NCBI GenBank assembly: GCA_016845065.1
Contig: JAERTG010000141.1
Span: 1 to 64,000 of the forward strand
Direction of reading: 5' to 3'
Source: Fidelibacterota bacterium
Lineage (GTDB): Bacteria > Fidelibacterota > UBA8477 > JABMPR01
Length of the DNA: 64,000 nucleotides
Shown: positions 9,601 to 17,221 of the stretch, piece after piece
Layout of the letters: every line of letters begins with the position of its first letter
Numbering within the stretch: the stretch's first letter is position 1
Program-made: the position numbers and the translations under genes
The notes under the pieces: model-generated
Seen by the model: only the letters and a program-made list of their open reading frames with translations
Databases searched by the model: none
What the model was told of the DNA's origin: nothing

Positions 9601-9772
9601 TTAACTGCAAATCATCAAGATTTGATAAGTCCATGTTTTCATTGATTATTTTTAAAGTAATGGCCCGATACATTGCACCTGTATCGATGTGTCGGAAATT
9701 CAATTTTTGAGCAACTCCATGAGCTGTAGAGCTCTTACCGGATGCTGCAGGACCATCAATGGCAATAATCAT
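6683..9772 (-). CDS. cmk-rpsA: Cytidylate kinase fused to 30S ribosomal protein S1
   Basis: One frame of 1029 codons encodes a complete cytidylate kinase (residues 1-225) joined to a complete ribosomal protein S1. The kinase part has GPAASGKSST, DTGAMYRAIT and GRDIGTVVFPDADIK and would phosphorylate CMP and dCMP. The S1 part begins at an in-frame ATG (9095-9097) with an acidic Ala/Glu/Val-rich extension of about 120 residues. Six S1 RNA-binding repeats follow, recognisable by KGGMVVNILGVDAFLPGS, TDFGVFVDLGGIDGLLHI and related repeats. A Lys/Ala/Glu-rich tail with KAE repeats and an acidic end completes it. The core is like E. coli S1 but about 250 residues longer overall. A strong ribosome-binding site precedes the internal ATG, so separate S1 may be made as well as, or instead of, the fusion. 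Confidence 0.9.
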   Translation of the reverse strand: MIIAIDGPAASGKSSTAHGVAQKLNFRHIDTGAMYRAITLKIINENMDLSNLDDLQLMLDDLDLKVKFNADIQEIYLDGNLLGDEIRSPRVTDMVADVSAIAGVRNRLLGIQREVAQAHDVVLEGRDIGTVVFPDADIKIYMVADARVRAVRRQKDFARQGIEKSIEELEKEILERDEHNAKRKLAPMKAAKDAITLDTTELSIDDQIEIIVSRVETAKTNGGNLMTKKQDMDAKAEEVKSDVAEDATEDVAKEATDEKAEVSAETQDAVEMTPAEEKSEAPAEEAVVETPAEEATEDAVEAVKEETVVEDAPTEDVKEAKEEVPEVAEEATPEPEVSEEPAPTDDSTDVPNDAPDVSQGKRALMNDLFAEIKTLKQGETPEDQEVTSKESIAYQELLDHAVIDLDQQSLVQARIISVSDKEVMVDFGFKSEGLVPRHEFDDNVPEIGDTIELFLERIEDKLGQAVLSKRKAEFMGVWNNVKQKYADAETVEGTISRRIKGGMVVNILGVDAFLPGSQLDVRPIRDFDAYVGKSFEFKIVKVNEFRKNIVVSRKELLEESLKEQRSKLLDEIEVGQILEGRIKNITDFGVFVDLGGIDGLLHITDLSWGRVNHPSEVVSLDEDIMVKVIDYDTTKQRVSLGLKQLKPHPWESVVAKYPEGTAVNGKVVSLANYGAFVELTAGVEGLVHISEISWTQHIKHPSDVFNVGDEIDAIVLSVDAENHKISLGVKQLQPDPWTTIEEKYLVGSVHEGTVRNLAQFGAFIELEEGIDGLVHISDLSWTSKVRHPKEIVNRGDKIMVKILDISQSERKISLGIKQAQENPWPELKDRFAVNTSHKGTVIKLLEKGVILSFPDTDVEGIISLGNFRKKERKEILDQFEVDAEVEVKVVEVDATEKKVVVSHESAIKDKERNDIDEFIRGQDHVSDKLEIPEAILSKIREAEDKPAEKSAKTKEADKAEKAEKAEKAEKPEKKSAKKKAAPKKKKVEKVEEVEEVEAAPETVDAPDEVEEAPEAPETEAADSDEGDKE
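9095..9109 (-). promoter_or_regulatory. Strong internal ribosome-binding site and start for S1
   Basis: On the minus strand GGAGGT (complement of 9104-9109) sits 6 nt before an ATG (9095-9097) that is in frame with the kinase and begins MTKKQDMDAK. This is among the best Shine-Dalgarno matches in the window and lies exactly at the Cmk/S1 domain boundary. It would yield an 804-residue stand-alone S1. The upstream kinase frame has no stop codon before it. Confidence 0.7.
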
Positions 9773-9780
9773 TTCAAAAA

Positions 9781-9824
9781 GCCGCTTTAATCAATATTAT
9801 TTTATATACTCGTTTCAAAGCGGC
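9781..9824 (-). promoter_or_regulatory. Terminator-like inverted repeat in the cmk-rpsA leader
   Basis: GCCGCTTT (9781-9788) and AAAGCGGC (9817-9824) form a perfect 8-bp inverted repeat with a 28-nt loop. On the minus strand the stem is followed at once by TTTTT and then, 3 nt later, the cmk ATG, which has no Shine-Dalgarno. It could end transcription from the gene at 9907-11616, or act as an attenuator or S1 operator on its own mRNA. If transcription starts near 9820, as the promoter spacing suggests, half of one arm would be missing from the RNA. Confidence 0.4.
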
Positions 9825-9826
9825 GC

Positions 9827-9855
9827 AATATAGACGACCAATGATGCCAAGACAA
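9827..9855 (-). promoter_or_regulatory. Promoter of cmk-rpsA
   Basis: On the minus strand TTGTCT (9850-9855), a 17-bp spacer and TATATT (9827-9832) form a good sigma70-type promoter about 55 bp upstream of the kinase start. The -10 lies in the 13-mer TCGTCTATATTGC (9825-9837), identical to that upstream of ugd. Confidence 0.6.
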
Positions 9856-9906
9856 CCTAGAATAGCTGACCTAAATAACTGAATTTATAAGGGAATGACT
9901 CAGGGA

Positions 9907-11616
9907 CTATTTAATTCTATACCCTTTGTCCTCATACTCAAGAACCCAGTTTACTATGATACCAATATCCATGCGTTGGGTAGCTCCTAGAAAACGTCTG
10001 TTCCTGAAATAATATGATGAATAGTCTTGCTTGGTTTCCTTTTCCATATCATCACCCAGAGCAGCTAATCTTTCCTGCCATTTGATGATATTTGATTTTC
10101 GCAAATCCAACCAACCACCGTTGGTCCACTTTTCGATATTATCAGGAGTAACATCCAGAACGGTTCTTCCCTCAAAGTTGGGTTCAGACATGTCTGGACC
10201 GCGTAAAAATGTGCTACCATCTTTTAATAGTATCGGAGTGCCAACTGAGAGAATAGTTGATCGAAGTTCCTTGTTACTCAGTATTTCGGCTTCCATCTGA
10301 CCAGCCAGGTCATCAGGATCAGCGCTTAGGACTTCTGAAATACTTCCCTTGAGACGTTTGAGGATATAGACTTCATATAAAAGTTTTGTCAGGCGAGGTG
10401 GCCCCAACAATTCAAACGCGACACTATCTTTCCCGGTCTTCTCCTCCAGGGCTTCCATTTTTTTCAGAGCATCCTTGCGGATAAGTCCAGCACGATATGA
10501 CGGTGCTAAGACAGATGAATCAAGACTTGAAATGATGTCATTGCCAGTGTTTCCACCTTTGATCTCCAAGAGAGTCAAATCTGCAATTTCCTCAGGCGTA
10601 ACGAATTCCATCTGACCCTCACCAGTCAACACTGAAAATTCCCCTGCTGAAAAGTACCCATTCTCACCTGCATCTATATAGACTGACTCTAAAAACTCAT
10701 CTCCCATCCTATCCCAGGTCGAACTGGGAGATTTATTCAGAGAGTCGCCTAATAGTGTTGCCTCACCAGGCAGAGAATCGTAGAGGGGAATATGACTTCC
10801 TCTTCTAACTACCTTTCCGAAACCAATTTTTTTCCAGGCGATTGCTGCCGTAGGCTTGATTTCTTTGACGATGGGTGCCTGTGGAGTACGACCAAGTAGC
10901 CAGAGTAGCATCGTATGCGCACCAGCTAGGGACGACTTACTCATAAGCATCTTCGATGGCTTATCTTCTGAATGAGTATACGGAATATTGAATCCCATGC
11001 CACCGGTTCCGCTTGTACCCACCTTTAAGTACAGTTTTGTGTCTGCCTGCCGCATACTTTCGATAAGAATCTGTACGTGACGAATTAACTGTGGAATATA
11101 GAGGGTAGATATAATCCGTTCTACTGTCTCGATTAACTTATCATCGGCAGTTTTGCCCTTGCGGATTTCATTAATCTCAGCTCTGAGTTCTGCAACAATT
11201 TGATATACATTCTGATAAGCGAAGGCTGTTGCCGTGTTAATACAGTCAATGAGAATCTGAGGTTTGTGGGTATCCATGATCTGGTATAATTTTGAATTAT
11301 TGATGATATCTGGACCTAGGTCGTCATAAATATCATGGATCAATAATTCTACCTGGTCAGGTTTGGAATAAATATCAGCCTTAGACAAATAGGATAACTC
11401 ATTTCGTACAAAAAGATCACCATGCACGGAAGTTATTTTTGTCCCCTTGTTAAGCGGGTGATTGTCCAGAATCGACTGTATTTCATCCGCCTCATTTTCA
11501 CGGAGTGATGTTACGATTAATTCTGAGGGTTTTTCTTCCAATAATTGCTTTGCAATGGCTTGACCTACTAGTCCCCAACCACCTAATATTAATACCCGTT
11601 TGCCCTTAATGTCCAT
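9907..11616 (-). CDS. Unassigned NAD(P)-binding Rossmann (SDR-like) protein
   Basis: I recognise the fold but not the function of this 569-residue protein. Residues about 7-20 read RVLILGGWGLVGQAIAKQL, a classic dinucleotide-binding start as in extended short-chain dehydrogenases. A glycine-rich GTSGTGGMGFN lies near the middle, followed by MSKSSLAGAHT, which might correspond to the catalytic part of an SDR. The C-terminal 250 residues do not resemble any domain I know. No signal peptide or membrane segment is seen, so it is probably cytoplasmic. It overlaps the RluB-type gene by 11 bp and is the last gene of the trpS-scpA-scpB run. Confidence 0.6.
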   Translation of the reverse strand: MDIKGKRVLILGGWGLVGQAIAKQLLEEKPSELIVTSLRENEADEIQSILDNHPLNKGTKITSVHGDLFVRNELSYLSKADIYSKPDQVELLIHDIYDDLGPDIINNSKLYQIMDTHKPQILIDCINTATAFAYQNVYQIVAELRAEINEIRKGKTADDKLIETVERIISTLYIPQLIRHVQILIESMRQADTKLYLKVGTSGTGGMGFNIPYTHSEDKPSKMLMSKSSLAGAHTMLLWLLGRTPQAPIVKEIKPTAAIAWKKIGFGKVVRRGSHIPLYDSLPGEATLLGDSLNKSPSSTWDRMGDEFLESVYIDAGENGYFSAGEFSVLTGEGQMEFVTPEEIADLTLLEIKGGNTGNDIISSLDSSVLAPSYRAGLIRKDALKKMEALEEKTGKDSVAFELLGPPRLTKLLYEVYILKRLKGSISEVLSADPDDLAGQMEAEILSNKELRSTILSVGTPILLKDGSTFLRGPDMSEPNFEGRTVLDVTPDNIEKWTNGGWLDLRKSNIIKWQERLAALGDDMEKETKQDYSSYYFRNRRFLGATQRMDIGIIVNWVLEYEDKGYRIK

Positions 11617-12355
11617 GTGCCAATTCCTTCAATTTTGCGATCTCGGCGGCTGATAACTCCCGATACTTCCCCTGGGAGAGATCATCTACCCTTAAAAATG
11701 CAAATTGCTCTCTGTGGAGTTTCACCACCTTGTGACCCAGAGCCATAAAAATTCTTTTTATTTCGCGTTTACGACCCTCTCTAAGAATGAGTCTAACTTC
11801 TGTAAATCTATCGAAATAATCGTAATCAAGAACCTCTGCGATTGCAGGGGTTTTAGCTTCAATATTTATGCCAAGTGGTAGACGATCCAAGTCTTCCTTA
11901 CTCACCTGCCCTAACACCCTCACCATATATGTCTTGGGGATTTGAAATTTTGGATGTGTCAGGCTATAGGCAAGGTCACCATCGTTGGTCAAAATTATGG
12001 CGCCGGTAGTATCATAATCCAACCTGCCCACAGGATATATTCTATCATTCGATGGGATTAAATCTATAATAGTAGTCCTTCCATAGGGATCATTGGTTGT
12101 TGTTATGACCTGAGTGGGCTTATTGAGCAGATAATATTGGAAATCAGGTTCAAGTACGATCGGTTTACCCTGAAATACGACTTCATCAGAATGAATATTT
12201 ACTCTGGTAGCTGGGTTGCTTTCAACTTGACCATTAATTGTAACCAAACCCTTTTGGATGAGATCATCACAGACCCGTCTTGAACCCAGTCCTGCCATAG
12301 CTAGATAACGATTGAAACGTATCTGCTCTTCAGATTTATCAGTCATATCACTCAA
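11606..12355 (-). CDS. Pseudouridine synthase, RsuA/RluB family
   Basis: This 249-residue protein starts with an S4 RNA-binding domain (RFNRYLAMAGLGSRRVCDDLI, about residues 13-35) and continues with the catalytic domain. GRLDYDTTGAIILTNDGDL contains the catalytic Asp, and EGRKREIKRIFMALGHKVVKL is the usual C-terminal signature. It isomerises a uridine in ribosomal RNA. RluB, with 23S rRNA as target, is the common member next to scpB in many bacteria, but RsuA or RluE specificity cannot be excluded. It lies 36 bp after scpB. Confidence 0.88.
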   Translation of the reverse strand: MSDMTDKSEEQIRFNRYLAMAGLGSRRVCDDLIQKGLVTINGQVESNPATRVNIHSDEVVFQGKPIVLEPDFQYYLLNKPTQVITTTNDPYGRTTIIDLIPSNDRIYPVGRLDYDTTGAIILTNDGDLAYSLTHPKFQIPKTYMVRVLGQVSKEDLDRLPLGINIEAKTPAIAEVLDYDYFDRFTEVRLILREGRKREIKRIFMALGHKVVKLHREQFAFLRVDDLSQGKYRELSAAEIAKLKELAHGH

Positions 12356-12391
12356 GATTTCTTGTTGTGATCCATGGGATCAAATGGTTGA

Positions 12392-12946
12392 TTAAACCAA
12401 TTCGCTGTCATCCTCTGCCAGAATATCTTCAACCTCTTTCAGCCGAGGTAAGTCTTTCACAGAATTGAGACCAAAATATTGTAAAAACTCAGTACTGGTT
12501 CGATATAAAAGAGCTCGACCAGGACCATCTTCACGACCTCGAATTTCCAACAACTTTCGATCCAGCAGGGTTCTAAGGGAGGAATCAGAGCTGACTCCGC
12601 GAATAGATTCAATATCATTTCGGGTGACCGGTTGTCTATAACTCACAATCGCCAGCGTTTCCAAGGCGGCCTGTGATAACCTGAGCTTCCCGGACTTAGA
12701 GAAAAGTCCCTTGATATAAGGTTCAAACTCCGCATTGGTAACAATCTGATATCCCCCTGCGACTTCTTTTATAAAAAATGCTCTACCAGATTTCTCATAG
12801 TCTGAAGTCAACTCACTGATGACTTCCTTAAGCGGTATTTTGCTCTCCTCGTCACCAAGACAAGTATTGAACCGGGCCTCTGTTAGGGGTTCTGGTGTGG
12901 CCATCAGTAAAGCTTCAATAATCTGTTTTAATTCATTAATTTCCAA
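12392..12946 (-). CDS. scpB: Segregation and condensation protein B
   Basis: This 184-residue protein has two winged-helix domains, as usual for ScpB. The conserved segment LSQAALETLAIVSYRQPVTR lies around residues 87-107, followed by RGVSSDSSLRTLLDR and RALLYRTSTEFLQYFGL. ScpB dimers bind the ScpA kleisin and help Smc compact and segregate chromosomes. The gene overlaps scpA by 11 bp, so translation is probably coupled, and smc is elsewhere in the window at 57959-61480. Confidence 0.95.
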   Translation of the reverse strand: MEINELKQIIEALLMATPEPLTEARFNTCLGDEESKIPLKEVISELTSDYEKSGRAFFIKEVAGGYQIVTNAEFEPYIKGLFSKSGKLRLSQAALETLAIVSYRQPVTRNDIESIRGVSSDSSLRTLLDRKLLEIRGREDGPGRALLYRTSTEFLQYFGLNSVKDLPRLKEVEDILAEDDSELV

Positions 12947-13667
12947 AAGTGCTACCCCTTGATATCAGTAGATCATCAAACAATTTTGATTGTATTACTT
13001 TGACCTGACGATTTCTTAACATTTCAAGAATAGCCAGAAATGTTACTACCACCACCAAACGAGAATCAAATTTCTCTAACAAACCTGCAAAACTCAATTT
13101 TGTTTTTGCCTGGAGCAAACCGTTAAGAAATCCTACCTGTTCACTCAAGGTAACTTCTTCAACAGCTACAGAATGAGTAGCCGGCTCTTCATAGTTTTTA
13201 ATCAAATATTGAAAAGTAAGCATGATGTCATATAGTTTTACATCTTCCAAAATAGCCGTATTGTCTTCCTGCTGGAGACTCCATGGAGTCGGAATATGAT
13301 AATAATAGGGCCGTTCAAACCTTTCCATTTCTGAGAATGTCGATGTTGCCTCTTTGTAGCGTTTGTATTCAAGCAACATGTTCATCAGTTCAGTCCGTGG
13401 GTCTTCAACCTCATCATCACCATTTGCTTCGATTGGCAACAACATCCGGGCTTTGATTTTCATCAATGTGGCAGCCATGAGAACGAAATCACCTGCTGAG
13501 TGTAGTTTCAATTCCTTAACAAGATCAACATATTCAAGAAAATCTCCGGTAATTTTTGCAATGGGGATGTCATAAATGTTTAACTCATCACGCTTAATTA
13601 AAAACAATAATAGGTCCAGAGGACCTTCAAACATTTCAAGATCAATACGATGAAGTTGATTTTTCAT
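12936..13667 (-). CDS. scpA: Segregation and condensation protein A (kleisin)
   Basis: This 243-residue protein begins with the typical ScpA N-terminus FEGPLDLLLFLIKRDELNIYDIPI, which binds the Smc neck. A central helical region and a C-terminal winged-helix follow (FLAILEMLRNRQVKVIQ), which binds the Smc head. ScpA links Smc heads and recruits ScpB. It starts 1 nt into the trpS stop (TAATG) and overlaps scpB at its end. Confidence 0.95.
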   Translation of the reverse strand: MKNQLHRIDLEMFEGPLDLLLFLIKRDELNIYDIPIAKITGDFLEYVDLVKELKLHSAGDFVLMAATLMKIKARMLLPIEANGDDEVEDPRTELMNMLLEYKRYKEATSTFSEMERFERPYYYHIPTPWSLQQEDNTAILEDVKLYDIMLTFQYLIKNYEEPATHSVAVEEVTLSEQVGFLNGLLQAKTKLSFAGLLEKFDSRLVVVVTFLAILEMLRNRQVKVIQSKLFDDLLISRGSTFGN

Positions 13668-14689
13668 TATGAACGACCGACAGGCACAAATCCTATTTTG
13701 CGATAGACTTTACTCATGGTTTTTGAAGCCATATATCTTGCACGCTTAGCACCTTCATCAAGCACACTCGTGAGATAACTTTTATCACCCATTATTTTAT
13801 CATAGCGATCTTGAAATGGCTCCAAAAAGGCAACGAGGGAATCGGCTAGTTCACCTTTAAAACCACTATACTGTTGACCTTCAAAACGGCTTACAACTTC
13901 TGTTGGCTGCAATTCGTTTAAAACAGCGAAAATAGATAACAGATTTCCTATACCTGGTTGAGTAAGGGATTCGGCTGTAATTTCACGGGCTGAATCAGTC
14001 ACAGCACGTTTGATTTTTCGTCTCAAGACATCCGGTGGATCGAGCAGAGAAATATAATTATTCTCATTTTTATCAGATTTGGACATTTTTTTGTCGATAT
14101 CCTGGAGACTCATGATCCTCGCCCCAGCTTTTGGGATAAATGGCTCAGGGACCTTGAATGTAGGACTGTATGTGTTGTTAAAACGATTTGCAATATCACG
14201 GGTTAGTTCTAAATGTTGCTTTTGATCTGCTCCAACTGGAACGAGGTCTGTTTGATAGAGCAAAATATCAGCAGCCATCAAGGCCGGATACGAATATAAA
14301 CCCGCATTGATATTGTCGTCATGGCGCTTGGACTTATCCTTAAACTGAGTCATTCTGTTAAGCTCACCCAAATAGGTGTAACAGTTCAAGACCCAAGCGA
14401 GTTCGGCATGTTGAGGCACGTGAGATTGAATGAAGATGACATTATCATCTGGGTTAACACCCGCTGCCAGATATTGTGCAGCAAATGACAAACATCGATT
14501 TCTTAAATCTGCAGGCTTTTGGCGAACTGTGATGGCATGCATATCCACAACCATAAAAATGCCCAGATAATCATGCTGCATTTGCACCCAATTGCGCATG
14601 GCTCCCACATAATTACCTAGAGCTAGATGGCCCGAAGGCTGAATCCCAGAGAGTAGGATTGGTTTTTTATCTTTTAGTACTTCGTTCAT
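13667..14689 (-). CDS. trpS: Tryptophanyl-tRNA synthetase
   Basis: This 340-residue class I synthetase charges tRNA-Trp. The nucleotide-binding motif is PSGHLALGN (residues 18-26), a HIGH variant as is common in bacterial TrpRS. The KMSKS loop is KKMSKSDKNENN. The conserved segments ADILLYQTDLVPVGADQKQH and GAKRARYMASKTM are present. It sits between an NlpC/P60 peptidase gene (23 bp upstream) and scpA (1-nt overlap). No T-box or leader peptide is visible upstream. Confidence 0.95.
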   Translation of the reverse strand: MNEVLKDKKPILLSGIQPSGHLALGNYVGAMRNWVQMQHDYLGIFMVVDMHAITVRQKPADLRNRCLSFAAQYLAAGVNPDDNVIFIQSHVPQHAELAWVLNCYTYLGELNRMTQFKDKSKRHDDNINAGLYSYPALMAADILLYQTDLVPVGADQKQHLELTRDIANRFNNTYSPTFKVPEPFIPKAGARIMSLQDIDKKMSKSDKNENNYISLLDPPDVLRRKIKRAVTDSAREITAESLTQPGIGNLLSIFAVLNELQPTEVVSRFEGQQYSGFKGELADSLVAFLEPFQDRYDKIMGDKSYLTSVLDEGAKRARYMASKTMSKVYRKIGFVPVGRS

Positions 14690-14712
14690 ATTTTTTAAAA
14701 TGTTTTCAGTTT

Positions 14713-15504
14713 TTATATGACCCGCATTGTCCGGGTATATATTTTTCCATATTTCTCAAGATAAAGATCAGAATGATCATGGTTCATACTATTCAATTTC
14801 ACAAATCCAGAGGCATGAATAAAATCACCCCCACCAATAGCGATGGCAACATGAGTAATCTTATCTGATTTTTCTGAAAAGAAAACTAAATCGCCAACTT
14901 CCCATTTAGAAAAATCATCGTCTACCCTCATTCCCATCTCAGCTTGTTGGTAGGCATCCCGTGGGAGTTGTATCCCATTTAACCCATAGACAGTTTGAAC
15001 AAAGCCAGAACAATCAAATCCTTTGGGAGATCTTCCTCCCCAATAATATTGAATTCCCTGAAATCCAAATGCAGTTTGAATTAGCCTCTCAACATCAACC
15101 GATTCAACCAGTGTACGAGGGCTATTTTGAACCCATCCCTGAATACCATCCGGGAGTAGTAATTGCACCCATCCACCTTGTTGATCCACAACAGGGAGTC
15201 GAGACAATAACGTAATATCACGAATTGTATTTGATTGAGTATCGGGACTCTGATAAATCCAGGAGATATGCTCGCCATGCAGGTAAAAAGTGTGATCTTC
15301 CCAGGAGGCAGGCTTATCCACTATAAAAAAACGAGCAACCCATCCTTCATAATTGTCTTCTTGTCTTACTCGAAGCCAATCGCCCCTATCTTCCAGAACT
15401 TCTAAGATCTCACCCAGGTGAGTCTGTGAGGTCGTTTCAGATTTGAAAGCGGCATCTCGATAAATGAACGCTATACTGACATTTGTTAGCATCTGTAAGG
15501 CCAA
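14713..15504 (-). CDS. NlpC/P60 peptidase with SH3-type domains (YkfC-like)
   Basis: The protein has two SH3b-like domains (GDWLRVRQEDNYEGWVARFF, then a second ending GWVQ) and a C-terminal NlpC/P60 cysteine-peptidase domain. The catalytic Cys is in KGFDCSGFVQT, the His in DKITHVAIAIGGG, and a later polar residue follows. There is no signal peptide. That, with SH3b-SH3b-NlpC order, resembles YkfC, a cytoplasmic gamma-D-Glu-diamino acid endopeptidase of murein-peptide recycling. I chose the TTG at 15502-15504 because AAGGAGG (15511-15517) lies 6 nt upstream. An ATG at 15490-15492 has worse spacing, and an ATG at 15553-15555 would add an atypical N-terminus. Confidence 0.82.
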   Translation of the reverse strand: MALQMLTNVSIAFIYRDAAFKSETTSQTHLGEILEVLEDRGDWLRVRQEDNYEGWVARFFIVDKPASWEDHTFYLHGEHISWIYQSPDTQSNTIRDITLLSRLPVVDQQGGWVQLLLPDGIQGWVQNSPRTLVESVDVERLIQTAFGFQGIQYYWGGRSPKGFDCSGFVQTVYGLNGIQLPRDAYQQAEMGMRVDDDFSKWEVGDLVFFSEKSDKITHVAIAIGGGDFIHASGFVKLNSMNHDHSDLYLEKYGKIYTRTMRVI

Positions 15505-15510
15505 ATTGCC

Positions 15511-15527
15511 CCTCCTTTGCGAGGAGG
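15511..15527 (-). promoter_or_regulatory. Ribosome-binding site inside a short inverted repeat
   Basis: CCTCCT (15511-15516) and AGGAGG (15522-15527) form a 6-bp stem with a 5-nt loop. On the minus-strand mRNA the anti-Shine-Dalgarno arm comes first and the AAGGAGG of the NlpC/P60 gene second. The hairpin could hide the ribosome-binding site. If transcription starts just downstream of a weak promoter-like sequence there, the first arm may be absent. Confidence 0.4.
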
Positions 15528-15615
15528 AATTTAATCGATGATGACGGTGAAACAAGGGTTGCTAAACCGGGGATCCCCACAATTCTCTATGTACTCATCA
15601 CAACGAAAATATTGT

Positions 15616-15644
15616 TTGCCCACCTCTGGGCTTTACAGTAAATA
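15616..15644 (+). promoter_or_regulatory. Possible promoter of the men operon
   Basis: TTGCCC (15616-15621), a 17-bp spacer and TAAATA (15639-15644) lie about 80 bp before the menF start. The match is weak. No better candidate was seen in the divergent region between the peptidase and menF, which also holds a perfect GGGGATCCCC palindrome at 15569-15578. Confidence 0.3.
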
Positions 15645-15722
15645 GTCGCCATGTTAGATGAAGCACTTCAACTCTTTCAGCGATATCCCACACCTACAAT
15701 CTGAGAAGTAAACCTGGATAAT

Positions 15723-17090
15723 ATGGACCCATTCGCATTTTCAACTGCTAGACTCCGTCTTCTTGAACAAATTCAAAATGCCTGTTCTGAATCTGGATCG
15801 CATGATTCACCAAGAATGATACGTTGCAAAGTCGAAGTCGAAAATATTGCAGCAATGCAGTGGCTTGCATGCCAATCTATACCTATTAAAACGTACTGGG
15901 CCAATCGTAATCAGGAATTCAAAATGGCGGGGCTAGGCGTTGCCCATGAAATTTCAGGTCAGGAAACTCCAGACCTCGTTCAACTCTTCGCAGAATTACG
16001 TGCTTTATTAGATCCGAAGTATCCAGATCTTCGCTATTATGGCGGTTTCCAATTTAATCAAGGTGCAAAACCTTCACAGGAGTGGAAAAGTTTTGGAGCT
16101 TATCGCTTTATTATTCCTCAGTTTGAACTCCATCGATCTGATGAGGGAACTTTTCTGGTATGTAACTTTCTTCAAAATGCGGAAAATTGTGACCCCCCTG
16201 AAGGAATCGTGAAGCAGCTTGAGGATGTTCAATTTGAACTAACGATGAGCGATTGGGAAGAGCGCACAGCTTTGCACCGGCGTGATATTCCAGACCGAGC
16301 TGAGTGGGAATCCACTCTGGATACAGCTCTCGAAGAAATGAGTGCCGGAAAATATGAAAAGGTGGTCCTGGCGAGAAAGGCCACCTTAACTTTCAATGAT
16401 CCTGTCGACCCCGTGGCTTATTTGCTCCGCCTAAGAAGAATGACAGAGGAAACTTTCAACTTCTATTTCCAGGCCGATGAGGGTCATGCCTTTTTGGGCG
16501 CAACACCTGAAAGATTATTCAAACGTCAGGGTCGGACTCTTCATACGGAAGCCATTGCTGGAACTCGGCCAAGGGGGTTGACGACACGAGATGACGAGCG
16601 TTATGCCCGTGCATTGTTGAATTCGGAGAAGGAAGTTAGAGAGCACAGTATCGTTGTTGATATGATTCAAAAAGTTCTGGAAAAACACTGTCATAACCTG
16701 GTAATGGATGAAGATGTTCAAATCACTCGATTGTCACATGTTCAACATCTTTGTAAGCATTTCAAAGGTGAATTGGATCCTGACACCAGCGATGCTGATT
16801 TAATCAGGGCTTTACACCCAACACCTGCTATGGGTGGCTATCCCACAGATATCGCCCTGGAGACTATCGAACACCTCGAGCCATTCAATCGAGGTTGGTA
16901 TGCTGCTCCCATTGGGTTTGTTGGACATGATCATACTGAATTTGTAGTCGCCATCCGCTCAGCACTTATCGAAAGGGAACGCGTTTCTCTTTTCTCCGGT
17001 GCAGGGATTGTTCTAGGTTCAGACCCTGCCGAAGAGTGGCAAGAAATCGAAGACAAGATCAGTAAATTTTTAAAAGCTCTGGATCTCTAA
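15723..17090 (+). CDS. menF: Isochorismate synthase
   Basis: This 455-residue chorismate-binding enzyme converts chorismate to isochorismate, the first step of menaquinone synthesis. The C-terminal half has the family core: GATPERLFKRQGRTLHTEAIAGT, HPTPAMGGYP (the isochorismate-synthase form of the loop), and GAGIVLGSDPAEEWQEIEDK at the end. Its position as first gene of a complete men cluster supports MenF rather than EntC or an anthranilate or salicylate synthase. The ribosome-binding site is weak. Confidence 0.94.
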   Translation: MDPFAFSTARLRLLEQIQNACSESGSHDSPRMIRCKVEVENIAAMQWLACQSIPIKTYWANRNQEFKMAGLGVAHEISGQETPDLVQLFAELRALLDPKYPDLRYYGGFQFNQGAKPSQEWKSFGAYRFIIPQFELHRSDEGTFLVCNFLQNAENCDPPEGIVKQLEDVQFELTMSDWEERTALHRRDIPDRAEWESTLDTALEEMSAGKYEKVVLARKATLTFNDPVDPVAYLLRLRRMTEETFNFYFQADEGHAFLGATPERLFKRQGRTLHTEAIAGTRPRGLTTRDDERYARALLNSEKEVREHSIVVDMIQKVLEKHCHNLVMDEDVQITRLSHVQHLCKHFKGELDPDTSDADLIRALHPTPAMGGYPTDIALETIEHLEPFNRGWYAAPIGFVGHDHTEFVVAIRSALIERERVSLFSGAGIVLGSDPAEEWQEIEDKISKFLKALDL

Positions 17091-17221
17091 ACCCGCGACT
17101 TCCCCCAGACAATCAGGGTTACATGCAACTCTGTTTTGTCACTTTATTCAAACTTCTTCTTCATTAGATTGCAGGCCATGAGATTCTTTCAATTTTCGCG
17201 AAACAAGAGGTCACCAGAAAT

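Noticed and set aside
15569-15578. Perfect palindrome GGGGATCCCC between the peptidase and menF.
   Set aside because: A 10-bp palindrome can easily occur by chance and there is no second copy or half-site nearby.
15651-15704. A 17-codon frame (MLDEALQLFQRYPTPTI) before menF that could be a leader peptide.
   Set aside because: It has no Shine-Dalgarno and no run of regulatory codons, and no attenuator hairpin follows.
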